Program-made: the position numbers and the translations under genes
DNA from: Pseudoxanthomonas kaohsiungensis
GTDB lineage: Bacteria; Pseudomonadota; Gammaproteobacteria; Xanthomonadales; Xanthomonadaceae
Assembly: GCF_010211765.1 (NCBI RefSeq)
Contig: NZ_PDWO01000007.1
Coordinates: 62,001-126,000, forward strand
Direction of reading: 5' to 3'
DNA length: 64,000 bases
Shown here: positions 25,565 through 34,445 of the stretch, piece after piece
Position numbering within the stretch: position 1 is the first letter of the stretch
Layout of the letters: every line of letters begins with the position of its first letter
Notes under the pieces: generated by a model
The model's input: only the letters and a program-made list of their open reading frames with translations
Database searches by the model: none
What the model was told of the DNA's origin: nothing

Positions 25565-25936
25565 ATGGAAGATCGGGTATTCGTCTTCGGGTCGAATCGA
25601 CTTGGGATTCACGGTGCGGGGGCGGCGCTCTTCGCCCAACGGCACCGAGGAGCGCTCCGCGGCCGAGGGGAAGGCCACCACGGTCAGTCCTACGCCCTGC
25701 CGACAAAGGACACCCCCTGGGCTTCCCTCCAGCTCGAAGAGGTTGCCAGGCACGTTGCGACCTTCATTGCCTATGCCAGGGCCCACCCGGAGCTGCGCTT
25801 CCAGGTCACCCCCGTCGGCTGCGGACTGGCCGGCTTCAGCCCAGAGCAAGTCGCCCCGCTCTTCGTGGAGGCGCCAGAAAACTGCGACTTGCCCGACGAG
25901 TTTCTTCGCGTCCTCGCGCCCTGCCCCGGACCCTGA
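25565..25936 (+). CDS. A1S_2505-like conserved protein
   Basis: A 123-residue protein matching a small conserved family found in phages and plasmids: VFVFGSNRLGIHGAGAA, GHHGQSYALPTKD, FIAYARAHPELRFQVTPVGCGLAGF and VAPLF. The Gly-rich nucleotide-binding-like pattern recalls macro-type folds. Function is not established. A GAGG ribosome site precedes the ATG. It is an isolated plus-strand gene inserted between minus-strand operons, suggesting separate acquisition. Confidence 0.75.
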   Translation: MEDRVFVFGSNRLGIHGAGAALFAQRHRGALRGRGEGHHGQSYALPTKDTPWASLQLEEVARHVATFIAYARAHPELRFQVTPVGCGLAGFSPEQVAPLFVEAPENCDLPDEFLRVLAPCPGP

Positions 25937-26302
25937 TCAGTCCAGATCGACCGGCTCGTACAAGCCCGGCGGGATAGCAGCGGCCTTGGCGACTTCGGCC
26001 AGGTGCTGGCTCTCGCGCACCGTAATCCGGCCATCGGCCAGCAGTTGCTCGAACATGGCCAGCACCTCCGGCGACTGTGTCGCCGTGGACCAGCTCTTCA
26101 GACCCTCCACCTCCCGGGGACTAAGCACCCGGGAGCGGTCCAGCGCGAACCACGCCGCGACCGCGGCCATCAGGACCGCTGCGGCGCCCGCCAGCAACCA
26201 CGGGTGCCGCCAATGCGCGCTCACGCGCTCACATGCGTAGGCGAAGCGAGGGGGCATTTTCTTCATCGAGAAGGTCGTCATCGGGTCGAATGCTCGGAAC
26301 AT
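25937..26302 (-). CDS. small membrane protein, 121 aa
   Basis: One membrane segment (LLAGAAAVLMAAVAAWFAL, around residue 38-58 from the chosen start) preceded by a basic stretch, then a soluble C-terminus (QSPEVLAMFEQLLADGRITVRESQHLAE). Overlaps the end of the topoisomerase gene in another frame. The ATG at 26302 has an AGGATC site; ATGs at 26281, 26266 and 26257 are alternatives. Unknown function; orientation suggests a periplasmic C-terminal domain. Confidence 0.55.
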   Translation of the reverse strand: MFRAFDPMTTFSMKKMPPRFAYACERVSAHWRHPWLLAGAAAVLMAAVAAWFALDRSRVLSPREVEGLKSWSTATQSPEVLAMFEQLLADGRITVRESQHLAEVAKAAAIPPGLYEPVDLD

Positions 26303-27923
26303 CGTCGGATCCTGGATCGCCGGCGCCGCCGACCGCAGCCGAAGCCATCGCCGGTCCCGGTACCGCTGCGGTGGCCACCGGTGGGCGGCCACCAAGCAGT
26401 TTCATCATCCCGCTGGCAACGGGCCTTCCTCGCACCGGGCCTGGGCCCAGCAGCTCACCCGCGCCCAGCGCCATCAGCGCAGCGGATACAGCATCACGCA
26501 CGCCCGTCTGCTCGATGACCGCCGCCTCGAAGGCAGCACATCCTCCCGGATCCTGCAGCGACGGGGGCGCCACCGCCAGCGCCCGCGCGCCAGCACCGGT
26601 GAGCTGCATCTGCTCGTCAACCAGGCCCCGTCGCACCAAGCGGCAAGCGTGGCCGGCAATAGTGCTGGGCCGGCCGATGCCACGGCTGCTCATGGCGGCT
26701 ACCAAGGCCGCCTCCGGCGACAAGGTCTGTATTCGGAACTCTGCCACCCGGCTCGGCGTCCAAGGCAGCGCCTGGCCGCCCACCACGCGCCGCAGAGAGC
26801 CGCGGCGCGCCCACGCTGGCAGCTGGCCGAGCTGGCCGTACTCGGCCACCACCGGCACACCGGAAGCCACCGCGCGGCGCCCGATCAGCGCCAGAGCCGC
26901 CTCCGCGACGGTCGCCCGCAAGCCCAGCGGCTTGATGAGGTTCACGTCTGTGCCGGTAGGCCTGATGGCCTCGTGCGCGCCGCGCAGCTGACCTGCCATC
27001 GGCAGGTGTTCCCGTCGGAACGCCAGCAGCCCACGTGCGCTGGCCAGCCGCGCCACGACCTGACCACCATAGTCGGTGAACGCCCTGGATTCGGTTCGCG
27101 GATAGCTGATTTCCCCTGCCTCGTACAGCTGCTGCAGGAGATCCGCGGCGCCCTCGATCGTCAGGCCCAGTTCCGCCTCCATGGCCAGCAGTGCATCGGG
27201 CCCGTTCAGGGGCAGCGCCGCGCACGTCTGCACGCTCCCGGCAGACTCGATGCCGCCCACTTGCTCAGGAAGCTCCCGGAGCTCGTCGTCCGAGATCCGC
27301 GTGGGCACGTCGACGCTCAGCACGAAGGGCGTGCTGCCGTCGGCGGCGGGAAGCGGAATGGTAGCCACGCGCCTGGACACCGCGCCTTGGGCCACCAGCG
27401 ACAAGACTGCGGTCTGCACGCGACCGACGTAGATCCCTCGGTCGAAATCGCTGTACGCGTGGGCCAGCATGCGATCTGCGATGCGGCGCGCTGTGCCCGC
27501 GGTTGCGGCATGCGGATCGAGTTCGCCAGCTTGCGGCAGGGCCGCGGCCAGCGAAGCAGGATCGATGCCGGCCGACTGCAGCCGTACAACGCCCGCAGCG
27601 GGGTTCGTCGAGCGCACCAGATCCGCCACGTCCTGCGCGATGACGTCGCCCTCCTGGTCGGTGTCGGTCGCCACTACAACGCGTGTGGCACGGCTGATGG
27701 CGCCCTGCAGGCGTCGCATCACGTTCTTGCGAAGCGGGTGTCTTGCCAGCTCCCGCACGTTGCCATCAGGCAACACCTCGACCTGTAGTGGACGTAGCGT
27801 CTTGGGGTTGTCCAGCACGTGGCCCATCGTTGCGATGACCTCGCCGGCATGCCCCAGCGCCCTGAGGGCGTTGTTGAACGCCCTCAGTTTTCCCGGCGCT
27901 TCGATGACGAACAGGTCCGCCAT
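26229..27923 (-). CDS. type IA DNA topoisomerase, plasmid type
   Basis: A 564-residue type IA topoisomerase. TOPRIM domain: VIEAPGK (about 6-12) and ATDTDQEGD (85-93). Catalytic tyrosine in ISYPRTES (Tyr near 274). GHAEAIRPT-like AHEAIRPTG follows. It would relax DNA or unlink single strands using a 5'-phosphotyrosine. It lacks C-terminal zinc fingers and is shorter than chromosomal TopA. The chosen ATG at 27923 begins the TOPRIM; the frame upstream is noise. A second, different type IA enzyme is encoded at 31920-33944. Confidence 0.88.
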   Translation of the reverse strand: MADLFVIEAPGKLRAFNNALRALGHAGEVIATMGHVLDNPKTLRPLQVEVLPDGNVRELARHPLRKNVMRRLQGAISRATRVVVATDTDQEGDVIAQDVADLVRSTNPAAGVVRLQSAGIDPASLAAALPQAGELDPHAATAGTARRIADRMLAHAYSDFDRGIYVGRVQTAVLSLVAQGAVSRRVATIPLPAADGSTPFVLSVDVPTRISDDELRELPEQVGGIESAGSVQTCAALPLNGPDALLAMEAELGLTIEGAADLLQQLYEAGEISYPRTESRAFTDYGGQVVARLASARGLLAFRREHLPMAGQLRGAHEAIRPTGTDVNLIKPLGLRATVAEAALALIGRRAVASGVPVVAEYGQLGQLPAWARRGSLRRVVGGQALPWTPSRVAEFRIQTLSPEAALVAAMSSRGIGRPSTIAGHACRLVRRGLVDEQMQLTGAGARALAVAPPSLQDPGGCAAFEAAVIEQTGVRDAVSAALMALGAGELLGPGPVRGRPVASGMMKLLGGRPPVATAAVPGPAMASAAVGGAGDPGSDDVPSIRPDDDLLDEENAPSLRLRM

Positions 27924-27927
27924 GCCG

Positions 27928-28299
27928 CTACGGACGAGGGGTGGCGGGGGCCAAGATCTCTCGCAGCGATCGCAGCAGGCCTTCGTTGCCGTAGATCGCC
28001 GCCAGTGCACGCACCTGGGACTCGCGACCCTCGTTGTTGAGCGTGGCAGCGGCCCGTTCGCGGCTATCGAGCTCGTCTTGCTGCGCGCCTGCATCCTGCA
28101 GAAGGTTCAGGGCTTCCATGCCCTCTTCCATCACTGCCTCGTGGACGAGCTCGTCCAGAGCATCCTCATCCACACCAAGGTCTGCCATGGCTGCCAACAC
28201 TTTGGACACCAGCAGCGGGTCGGGTGCTTCGAGTTCTTCGCTCGTCAGTTGCTGCTGCCGCGCTCCCACGTACTGCTCAAGCTCGTCCAAGGCCGTCAT
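27928..28299 (-). CDS. hypothetical protein, 123 aa, PRP tail
   Basis: Acidic, helical protein (MTALDELEQYVGARQQQ ... DLGVDEDALDELVHEAV), 4 bases upstream of the topoisomerase start and 2 bases from the next gene. It ends APATPRP with a TAG stop. No family was recognised. Probably an accessory of the topoisomerase operon. Confidence 0.7.
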   Translation of the reverse strand: MTALDELEQYVGARQQQLTSEELEAPDPLLVSKVLAAMADLGVDEDALDELVHEAVMEEGMEALNLLQDAGAQQDELDSRERAAATLNNEGRESQVRALAAIYGNEGLLRSLREILAPATPRP

Positions 28300-28301
28300 C
28301 T

Positions 28302-29516
28302 TCAGCGCCCCGGCATGATCTTGTTGACCATCCGCTCGACCAGCTCGCGGATCTTCTCGGCCACATCACTGAGCTTCTTGGACATCAGGCTGAAGTTGCC
28401 CTCGGCGTCGACCGCCGGCAGGCCCTCCAGGGCACCTTCGAGCTTTTCCAGCTGCGGCCCGAGCAGCTCGTTGCTGTCGCGATCCGCGGCCGGGCCCGCC
28501 TTGGCATAGCGCTCGGCCTTGACGCCGAACTTGCTCACGTTCGAGGACAGACGCTCCATGCGCTCGATGACGTCCGGCTCTGCCATCAGCCCCTTGAGCT
28601 CCAGGCCCAGGCGCTCCAGTTTGCCGCCACGATGCATTTGGCCCACCGCCTCACTGGGCGCCAGGCCACTGGCCTTCATCTCGGTGACGACCTGCTCCAG
28701 ACCGTGGGCACGCAGCCACTGCGCGTCCGATTCGATATCGGCGGCCACGCTTTTCACTTGGCCGCCGAGAACGTCGAATGCAGTCTTGCGCCGGCGGTCC
28801 ATGGCACCGCCAGCCGCCTGCATTCCCGCCTTGAACATGGCGCCGCCCGCGCTGAGCAGCGTGAGCGGCGAGCGCACCACTGCGTCGATGGCACTGCCGA
28901 TCGCGCTTCCATTGCCGCCGTGTCCGGCCAGCTGCCGCGGGTCGCGGTCCAGCTGTCCGGCCAGGGATTCCTTGTGCTGCTTCTGGCGATGGTCAGCAGC
29001 CATCGAGAGCCCGGCGGCCAGTTCCGCGGCCAGCTTCGGGGTCAGATGCTTCGCTGCCAGTGCCTCGACTCCATCAGCGACGCGATCCACGCTGGCGGCA
29101 TCCGTCCTCACCTGGTCCCAGTGGTCCAACGCCTCGGGATCGCGCCGCGCGATACCAGCGATGTCAATCCGCAGCAGCTGGCTTTCCAACAGCGCCAGCA
29201 TCGCTGCGGTCTGCTGCTCGATCTGCGACAGCTCAGGCTTCGCCGGGACGGGTTCGACCGCAGCGACTTCCGGTGCATGCCCCTCCGCGTCGGGACTGCC
29301 CACGTCCGGCGGGCCGAAGCCTTCCTCCGGATCCTCCAGGTCATCACTACCGGAGGTGGCGGACGCCTGCAGCGCGGCCAGGAAACCCGGCACCTGAGGC
29401 TGGGCCGGCCCGGCGGCAACAGCATCAACGACCGATTCGGACGGCGAGGTTTCGTTGGCCGCCTCGGTCGAGGCTTGGCCCGACGACACGGGGTGCATGC
29501 GGGTAACTTTGCTCAT
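28302..29516 (-). CDS. hypothetical helical protein, 404 aa
   Basis: The first 100 residues are Pro/Ala/Glu-rich and likely disordered; residues 105-400 are helical with possible coiled coils (LGPQLEKLEGALEGL, KLSDVAEKIRELVERMVNKI). A Gly/Ala-rich stretch (LTLLSAGGAMFKAGMQAAGGAM) near residue 215-240 is not hydrophobic enough for a firm membrane call. ATG at 29516 with an AGAGGG site. First gene of the topoisomerase operon; the operator copy at 29551 lies upstream. Confidence 0.72.
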   Translation of the reverse strand: MSKVTRMHPVSSGQASTEAANETSPSESVVDAVAAGPAQPQVPGFLAALQASATSGSDDLEDPEEGFGPPDVGSPDAEGHAPEVAAVEPVPAKPELSQIEQQTAAMLALLESQLLRIDIAGIARRDPEALDHWDQVRTDAASVDRVADGVEALAAKHLTPKLAAELAAGLSMAADHRQKQHKESLAGQLDRDPRQLAGHGGNGSAIGSAIDAVVRSPLTLLSAGGAMFKAGMQAAGGAMDRRRKTAFDVLGGQVKSVAADIESDAQWLRAHGLEQVVTEMKASGLAPSEAVGQMHRGGKLERLGLELKGLMAEPDVIERMERLSSNVSKFGVKAERYAKAGPAADRDSNELLGPQLEKLEGALEGLPAVDAEGNFSLMSKKLSDVAEKIRELVERMVNKIMPGR

Positions 29517-29550
29517 CGGCGTGGCCCTCTTGGACTACGCGATCATACTT

Positions 29551-29567
29551 CACTTTCGTTAGAGTAT
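29551..29567 (-). promoter_or_regulatory. recurring 17-bp promoter/operator motif
   Basis: Minus-strand ATACTCTAACGAAAGTG, with a CATACT box, 34 bases upstream of the ATG at 29516. Predicted to drive the 28302-29516 gene and the type IA topoisomerase operon. Confidence 0.55.
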
Positions 29568-29574
29568 GTAGACG

Positions 29575-29976
29575 CTACCCGGCGGAACCCGCCTTGGACC
29601 GGCGGGTCCTGATCGAGGCCAGGTACGGCCCTCGCCGGGTGGCGCATCCGCAGTTTGGGTCGCCGCACCCCTCGGAGCCGTCGTCGAGCGGATCCACGCC
29701 GCGCGACCCCCTGGCTTCCGTGGCCACCCTCCTCGCCTGCTCCGCCGCTTCGCGGCGGCTCGCCAGCACATACACCCAGACCATGCGGCCAACCGGCCCA
29801 TCCAGACAGCAGACCTCCTCGCTTTCGGCGACACGCTCACCGATCGCGGCCGGAACCCCCACGTTTGAGGGCGCCAGGTGCCATCGCGCACCAAGTTTGG
29901 ATGACGTCACCCGCACCAGGCTTGAATCTGCCGACAGAGCCGCCATTACCGTCGCCGCACTCACCGAACTGGTCAT
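29575..29976 (-). CDS. hypothetical protein with Cys motif, 133 aa
   Basis: Protein-like 133-residue frame starting MTSSVSAATVMAAL. The middle (HLAPSNVGVPAAIGERVAE, GRMVWVYVLASRREAA) is followed by the compact Cys motif GCGDPNCGCATR and a basic tail. The motif could bind a metal. The start is either 29982 or 29976. The competing frame 29559-29894 is Arg-rich and looks like a shadow. No family was recognised. Confidence 0.5.
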   Translation of the reverse strand: MTSSVSAATVMAALSADSSLVRVTSSKLGARWHLAPSNVGVPAAIGERVAESEEVCCLDGPVGRMVWVYVLASRREAAEQARRVATEARGSRGVDPLDDGSEGCGDPNCGCATRRGPYLASIRTRRSKAGSAG

Positions 29977-30476
29977 CCACATCCCTCACGCATTTGGACC
30001 TGCAGCGTGCAACAGCAGCACGCTCTGGACCGCCAACAACCCAGGCTGCCAACCAACCTGGTCCCACCGCCCCCAAAATTAGGGGCGCTTCCGGCGGCCA
30101 ACCTGCCCCGGCTGATATCGCACACCCAGCCATGCCACCGTCTAGCCCATTCGCCGCCGATACGAGGGTCGGACCTAGAGAACGCAACTCCACCGGTTGG
30201 ACGACGCATCTCTGCCCTCGCTATCGGGTCTGGACATGTTCGAGCACGACCGCCTCGCTCGCCTGACCTCCCGCCCACGTGCCCCGACTCCTTGGGCGTC
30301 CAACGACCGCGCTTTCAGCCACCTACATCCCGATCTGCCAACTCACCACCCCAAATCCGGTGGCCAAACACTGCCGTTCGTGGTTCTCGACTCTCGGACC
30401 AACACACAGCACAGCGGCACTGGATCCGACGCCCACCTACATTCTGACCTGCCCTCCAAACTCCCCACTTACGACG
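29977..30476. other. about 500 bp without a convincing gene
   Basis: Several frames are open but Pro/Arg-rich and not protein-like. It holds one outlying copy of the GCCCCnnAATTnGGGGC palindrome (30069-30087) and short degenerate direct repeats: CCACCTACAT at about 30319 and 30433, and ACCAACACACAGCACAGC-like sequence near 30405, similar to bases inside the start of the gene at 30477-31160. This suggests a decayed duplicate of that gene. Confidence 0.4.
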
Positions 30477-31160
30477 TCAGAACTCAAATTGCCGCAATCG
30501 AGCGACCCGATCCGACGCCTGCGGCGGCAGGCAGATCTGCTCACGAACCACCGCTACTCCGTCCTCGGTCGAGACGCACACCGTCCGTGCCTCGCCATAG
30601 CTCGACCGCAAGTGCCGAAGATGCGTTCTTGGCCCAAGCTCCAGTGGAGTCACCTTGACGGACATGTCTGAACTTGGCAGCCGAGACCAAAACGAAGCCT
30701 GCGTCGTGTACCAGGAGGTACCGTCGCCGCCTTGCCCCAGCACGACATCAAGTTGATGCTCGATCTTCCGCATGCCACCCCACTCCGGCAACGCCCACCG
30801 ATAGACCACAGATACGTGATCCATTCCGATGGGCAGCGATAGCGCGACTCCATGCTTTCGATCACCAATTCCAGCTACCAGATAGCCACGATTGGGATAG
30901 AGTCGACGGATGCGGATCTCTCCGCGATCGGTCGACCACGTGCGCCCGCCGACTGAGATCTGCAGCCCCGCCTGCGCAGCGCGGATGGCGCCAACGTCCA
31001 TCAGACTGGTGCGGAACAAAGTCAGTTCTGGGACCATATGGAGGAAACGGCCGGCGCCGGATTCGCTGCCGACGGGAAGCGCGACGAACGCGCTCGTGCT
31101 CTCCTCGCTTATCGACCCAACACACAACACAGCACGCTGCACCCCACCCAAACTAGGCAT
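30477..31160 (-). CDS. hypothetical protein, 227 aa
   Basis: A 227-residue protein, beta-rich by appearance (HGVALSLPIGMDHVSVVYRWALPEW), of no recognised family. The ATG at 31160 lies inside the end of the EAL gene and has a GAGG ribosome site. The base composition is less GC-biased than the neighbouring T4SS genes. It is the last gene of the topoisomerase III operon. Confidence 0.65.
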   Translation of the reverse strand: MPSLGGVQRAVLCVGSISEESTSAFVALPVGSESGAGRFLHMVPELTLFRTSLMDVGAIRAAQAGLQISVGGRTWSTDRGEIRIRRLYPNRGYLVAGIGDRKHGVALSLPIGMDHVSVVYRWALPEWGGMRKIEHQLDVVLGQGGDGTSWYTTQASFWSRLPSSDMSVKVTPLELGPRTHLRHLRSSYGEARTVCVSTEDGVAVVREQICLPPQASDRVARLRQFEF

Positions 31161-31923
31161 TTGCCATCCTCAGTCCAGGCCTCCGCCAACCGAAGGAAGA
31201 AAGCACGTCATCCACATCGCAATGCGGCGCCATGTACGTCCCCTGCAGGTGGCGGACACCATACGCTTCGGCAAGCGTCTTGCGAGCCTCGGAGTCGATC
31301 CACTCCACTACGACATCGTTCACGCCCAGATTCGCGATCCGATCGAGAGAACTGCGTAGTCGATTTCCGATCGCACTCACATCGCCCGCCTCCCATGCGT
31401 CACCCACCTTGATGTAGTCCGGAGCCACTTGGTAGACCAGATCGTCGTCGAAGGTGTTGGCGTCGTAGTCGTCAACTGCGATTGCAGCGCCGATGTCGCG
31501 ACACGCATCGACGAAAGCGAGGGTTCTTTTCGGGTTCCGATGGACAGCAGTCTCGGTCAACTCCACGACCAGGCGCTGTCCGCCGCTATCACCAAGCCCC
31601 TTCAGGTGTGCCAGCCAGGGCTTGGGGTTGTCCTGCACCGTCACGGCGCTCACGTTGAGCCCGAATTTTAGCCCGGTGTCTGTCATGCCCATGAGCTCGC
31701 GCACGCATGAGAGCATCGCGACGTCCAGTTCCCACATGCTGCCGTCTGCCTCAGCCGAATGGATCAGCAGCGGATGGCCGAGCGGATGGTTCGTTCGCAT
31801 CAGCGCCTCCAAGTAGCCGCCGCGTGCTGCGCCCAGAGGCACCACCGGCAGGAACACTGGCCAGATCGACGCCCCGTCCTTGCCGGCGGGGCGGTTCACG
31901 CTGCTCATGCAGCGGGCGATCAC
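31153..31923 (-). CDS. degenerate EAL-domain protein
   Basis: A 256-residue stand-alone EAL fold. Recognisable elements in order: YLEALMRTNHPLG (the EAL motif is shifted but present), LNVSAVTV, VVELTET, AVDDYDANTFDDDLVYQVAPDYIKV, VVVEWIDSEAR and LQGTYMAPH. EAL proteins hydrolyse cyclic di-GMP; here the E-x-V-E of the metal site reads VEWID, and several loop residues differ, so it may be a sensor or inactive. GTG start overlaps the topoisomerase III stop; ATG at 31908 is an alternative. Finding it in a topoisomerase operon is unusual. Confidence 0.75.
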   Translation of the reverse strand: MIARCMSSVNRPAGKDGASIWPVFLPVVPLGAARGGYLEALMRTNHPLGHPLLIHSAEADGSMWELDVAMLSCVRELMGMTDTGLKFGLNVSAVTVQDNPKPWLAHLKGLGDSGGQRLVVELTETAVHRNPKRTLAFVDACRDIGAAIAVDDYDANTFDDDLVYQVAPDYIKVGDAWEAGDVSAIGNRLRSSLDRIANLGVNDVVVEWIDSEARKTLAEAYGVRHLQGTYMAPHCDVDDVLSSFGWRRPGLRMANA

Positions 31924-33944
31924 GAGGCCCGTCGCCCGTAATTGCCCGGGCGGCCACCGGAAGCGCTGCGGCCGCGTCCACGGCTACCGCCGCCGCCACC
32001 AGCCGGCTTCACGATGTTCAGGTTCGCCAAGTTGGCCGCGTCGATGTTATCAAGCGTCTTCTTGATCCAGTTTTCCTGGACGACCAGGAACGCCCCCACC
32101 GTAGTCTTCCCGGCCTCGATGCTCTCGAACACGCTCTCCCACACCGCGGTGGTGTCGGGCTTTCCGAGATCGCTCGGCAGCTGCTTCATCAGCGTCATTG
32201 CGCCGGGTTCCGGGAAGTAGGTGGCTTCCTTCGCCTTGCCTTTAGGCGCCTCCGCTCGGATGAGCCCGTAGCCTTCCAGCTTTTTCACGAAGGTCTGGCG
32301 AGTCGCCGGGGTGCCCAGGCCACCGACATCTTCATCGCTCGCCGAGTTGGCGCGCATCTTCTTGAACGTGGCGACGATCTTGGGATCGCTCACGAACTCA
32401 TGGATGTTCAGCATGGCGGCCAGGAGCGTCGAATCGGTGAAGCGCTTCGGCGGTTCGGTCCGCTTCTTCTCCAGGTCGAGTCCCTTGCACAGCGCCGCCG
32501 TGTCCTTGCCCATGGCAGGCAGCATGCGCTCGTCGTCTTCCTCGCCCTCTTCGTCACCGTAGAGGACCTTCCAGCCGGGCTTGAGCGTCGTATTGCCGGT
32601 GGCCTTGAAACGCTCGTCATGCACTTGCACCACCGCGGAAACAGCCCGGTACTCGCGCGGCGGCATGAACTGGGCCACGTACCGCTTGCAGATCTCCAGA
32701 TAGAGGTTCCGCTGCTGCGGCGACAGCTTGGAGAGATCGGCCTTCGTGGTCAGCGGAATGATGCCGTGGTGGGCCTTGGCCTTTTCGTCATTCCAAGCGG
32801 GCGACTTCCGGCTCGGGTCGATCAGATCCGCCGCCGGTTTCGGCAGGCCCAGTGCCTCGGCGGCATTGGCGAGCGTCTGCGGGGCGAGGGAATGCAGCGC
32901 CATGGGCAGGTTCTGGGAGCCAGTACGCGGATAGGACACGAGCTTAGCGTCGTACAAGGCCTGCACACCCTCCAACGTAGCATCAGGCGTGTAGCCGTAG
33001 CGCTTGGAAGCCAGCATCTGGAGCCGTGCCAGGGAGAACGGCAGCGGTGCGCCCTGCAGCTTCTTGACATCGGTGTACTCGACCACAGAGCCCTGCTGCC
33101 CAGCGACCTTTCGTTGCAGCGCTGCACCGACGGCGGGGTCGATCAAACGGCGCTCAGCGTCCAGTCCGGCCTGCGCAGCACCAGGCAGCCACTGCGCCTT
33201 GAAGAGACCACCGGCGACCTGGAAGGTCGCGCTCGGCTTCAGGTAGTCGGTCGGGACGAAGCCCTGGATGTCCAGCTCGCGCTGGACGATCAGCCCAAGG
33301 ACGGCGGTCTGAACCCGGCCGTACGGGACCAGGCCCTGGGAACCACATGCCTTGGCACGCAGAGTCAGCGCACGACTCATGTTCATGCCAGCCAGCCAGT
33401 CCGCGAAGGAACGGGCCTTCGCGGCATTGGACATTCCCTCGAACTCCCGGTTATCCCGCAGATCCTTCAGCGCCATGCGGACGCTGAGCTCGTCCTGGCC
33501 ACTGCAAAGGAAGCGCTTGACCGGCTTGCGCACTTTCAGCTGGTGCAGGATCTCGTCGACCACCAGCTGACCTTCGCGATCGGGGTCGCCGGCGTGGACC
33601 ACCACCTCGCACTCACTGACCAGCTTGCGGATCGTCGGCAGGTATTCCCGGTTCGTGCACTTCAGCTCGAACTCGTTTTCTTTGGGAATCAGCGGGAGGT
33701 GCGCCCGATCCCAAGCGAGCTTGCCGTTGTTCCCACGCCGTGCATTCGGATGGCGTTTCTCCAGGTAATGCTCAGGCTCGTGAAGCTCGAAGATGTGCCC
33801 CTGGGCCCAGCAGACGGCCCAATCGGCACCCCTTATGTAGGTCTTGTCCTGCTCCGTGATGGGGGAAAGCCGCGCCAGCTCAGCGGCGATCGCGCGGCCA
33901 GCCTTGGGCTTCTCAGCGACGTAGGTGTACTTCAGCCCAGCCAT
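31920..33944 (-). CDS. topB: DNA topoisomerase III
   Basis: A 674-residue type IA topoisomerase of the TopB/TraE type. TOPRIM: YVAEKPKAGRAIA at the N-terminus and AGDPDREGQ (about 118-126). Catalytic Tyr in VSYPRTGSQNLP (near 338). AHHGIIPLT follows as in Topo III. The C-terminus is Gly/Arg/Ser-rich (GGGGGSRGRGRSASGG), a common nucleic-acid-binding tail. It decatenates DNA and unlinks replication or transfer intermediates. Divergent from the gene at 34040; its promoter would lie in the 95-bp gap. Confidence 0.92.
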   Translation of the reverse strand: MAGLKYTYVAEKPKAGRAIAAELARLSPITEQDKTYIRGADWAVCWAQGHIFELHEPEHYLEKRHPNARRGNNGKLAWDRAHLPLIPKENEFELKCTNREYLPTIRKLVSECEVVVHAGDPDREGQLVVDEILHQLKVRKPVKRFLCSGQDELSVRMALKDLRDNREFEGMSNAAKARSFADWLAGMNMSRALTLRAKACGSQGLVPYGRVQTAVLGLIVQRELDIQGFVPTDYLKPSATFQVAGGLFKAQWLPGAAQAGLDAERRLIDPAVGAALQRKVAGQQGSVVEYTDVKKLQGAPLPFSLARLQMLASKRYGYTPDATLEGVQALYDAKLVSYPRTGSQNLPMALHSLAPQTLANAAEALGLPKPAADLIDPSRKSPAWNDEKAKAHHGIIPLTTKADLSKLSPQQRNLYLEICKRYVAQFMPPREYRAVSAVVQVHDERFKATGNTTLKPGWKVLYGDEEGEEDDERMLPAMGKDTAALCKGLDLEKKRTEPPKRFTDSTLLAAMLNIHEFVSDPKIVATFKKMRANSASDEDVGGLGTPATRQTFVKKLEGYGLIRAEAPKGKAKEATYFPEPGAMTLMKQLPSDLGKPDTTAVWESVFESIEAGKTTVGAFLVVQENWIKKTLDNIDAANLANLNIVKPAGGGGGSRGRGRSASGGRPGNYGRRAS

Positions 33945-34039
33945 GGCATGGTCCCGTTTTGGTTGACTTTTTTGATATGATCAGAACGTCGATTCGTCAC
34001 AGAATTGACACGAACACCTACCATCGACAGCGAGCGAAC

Positions 34040-34390
34040 ATGACCCAGTCCAGTAGCGCGAAGAAGTCCAAGGCCGGTCTGAAGCCGAACGAACAGGCCA
34101 TCCTCGATTCGCTCCTGAAGGAACGCACCGGAACTCCGGAACGCGTGACGGCTGAGCTGGATCGCGTTCGCCCGGCGCTGGCCCAGATGGTCGAGGCCAA
34201 GGTACCGATCCGCGACATCCTCAATCGCTTCATTCGCAACCTGGACTACCGCGTTACCGCGGCCCAGGGGCGCGCATACATGAAGCGCGAATTCAACTAC
34301 CCGCAGGCACGCCAGGGCGGCGGCAGCGAAGATGCCGCGAACACGCCGCGGGTGCGCAAGGCTGCAAAAAAGGCGAAAGTGAAGCGCTGA
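34040..34390 (+). CDS. small basic protein, putative DNA-binding
   Basis: A 116-residue protein starting MTQSSSAKKSKAGLKPNEQ, with a central helical domain (GTPERVTAELDRVRPALAQM, PIRDILNRFIRNLDYRVTAA) and a very basic C-terminus (RKAAKKAKVKR). Composition suggests nucleic-acid binding. It is divergent from topB, so it may regulate it. The ATG at 34040 is preferred to an earlier in-frame ATG at 33959 that overlaps the topB promoter region. Confidence 0.6.
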   Translation: MTQSSSAKKSKAGLKPNEQAILDSLLKERTGTPERVTAELDRVRPALAQMVEAKVPIRDILNRFIRNLDYRVTAAQGRAYMKREFNYPQARQGGGSEDAANTPRVRKAAKKAKVKR

Positions 34391-34445
34391 CCTGCGGCGT
34401 CTGCTGCAGAGACGTCCGCCCTGGTATGAGGCGATAGCGCCCACG

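Noticed and set aside
31707-33980. 757-codon plus-strand open frame
   Set aside because: Antisense to topoisomerase III and the EAL gene, both with good motifs; no recognisable protein pattern.
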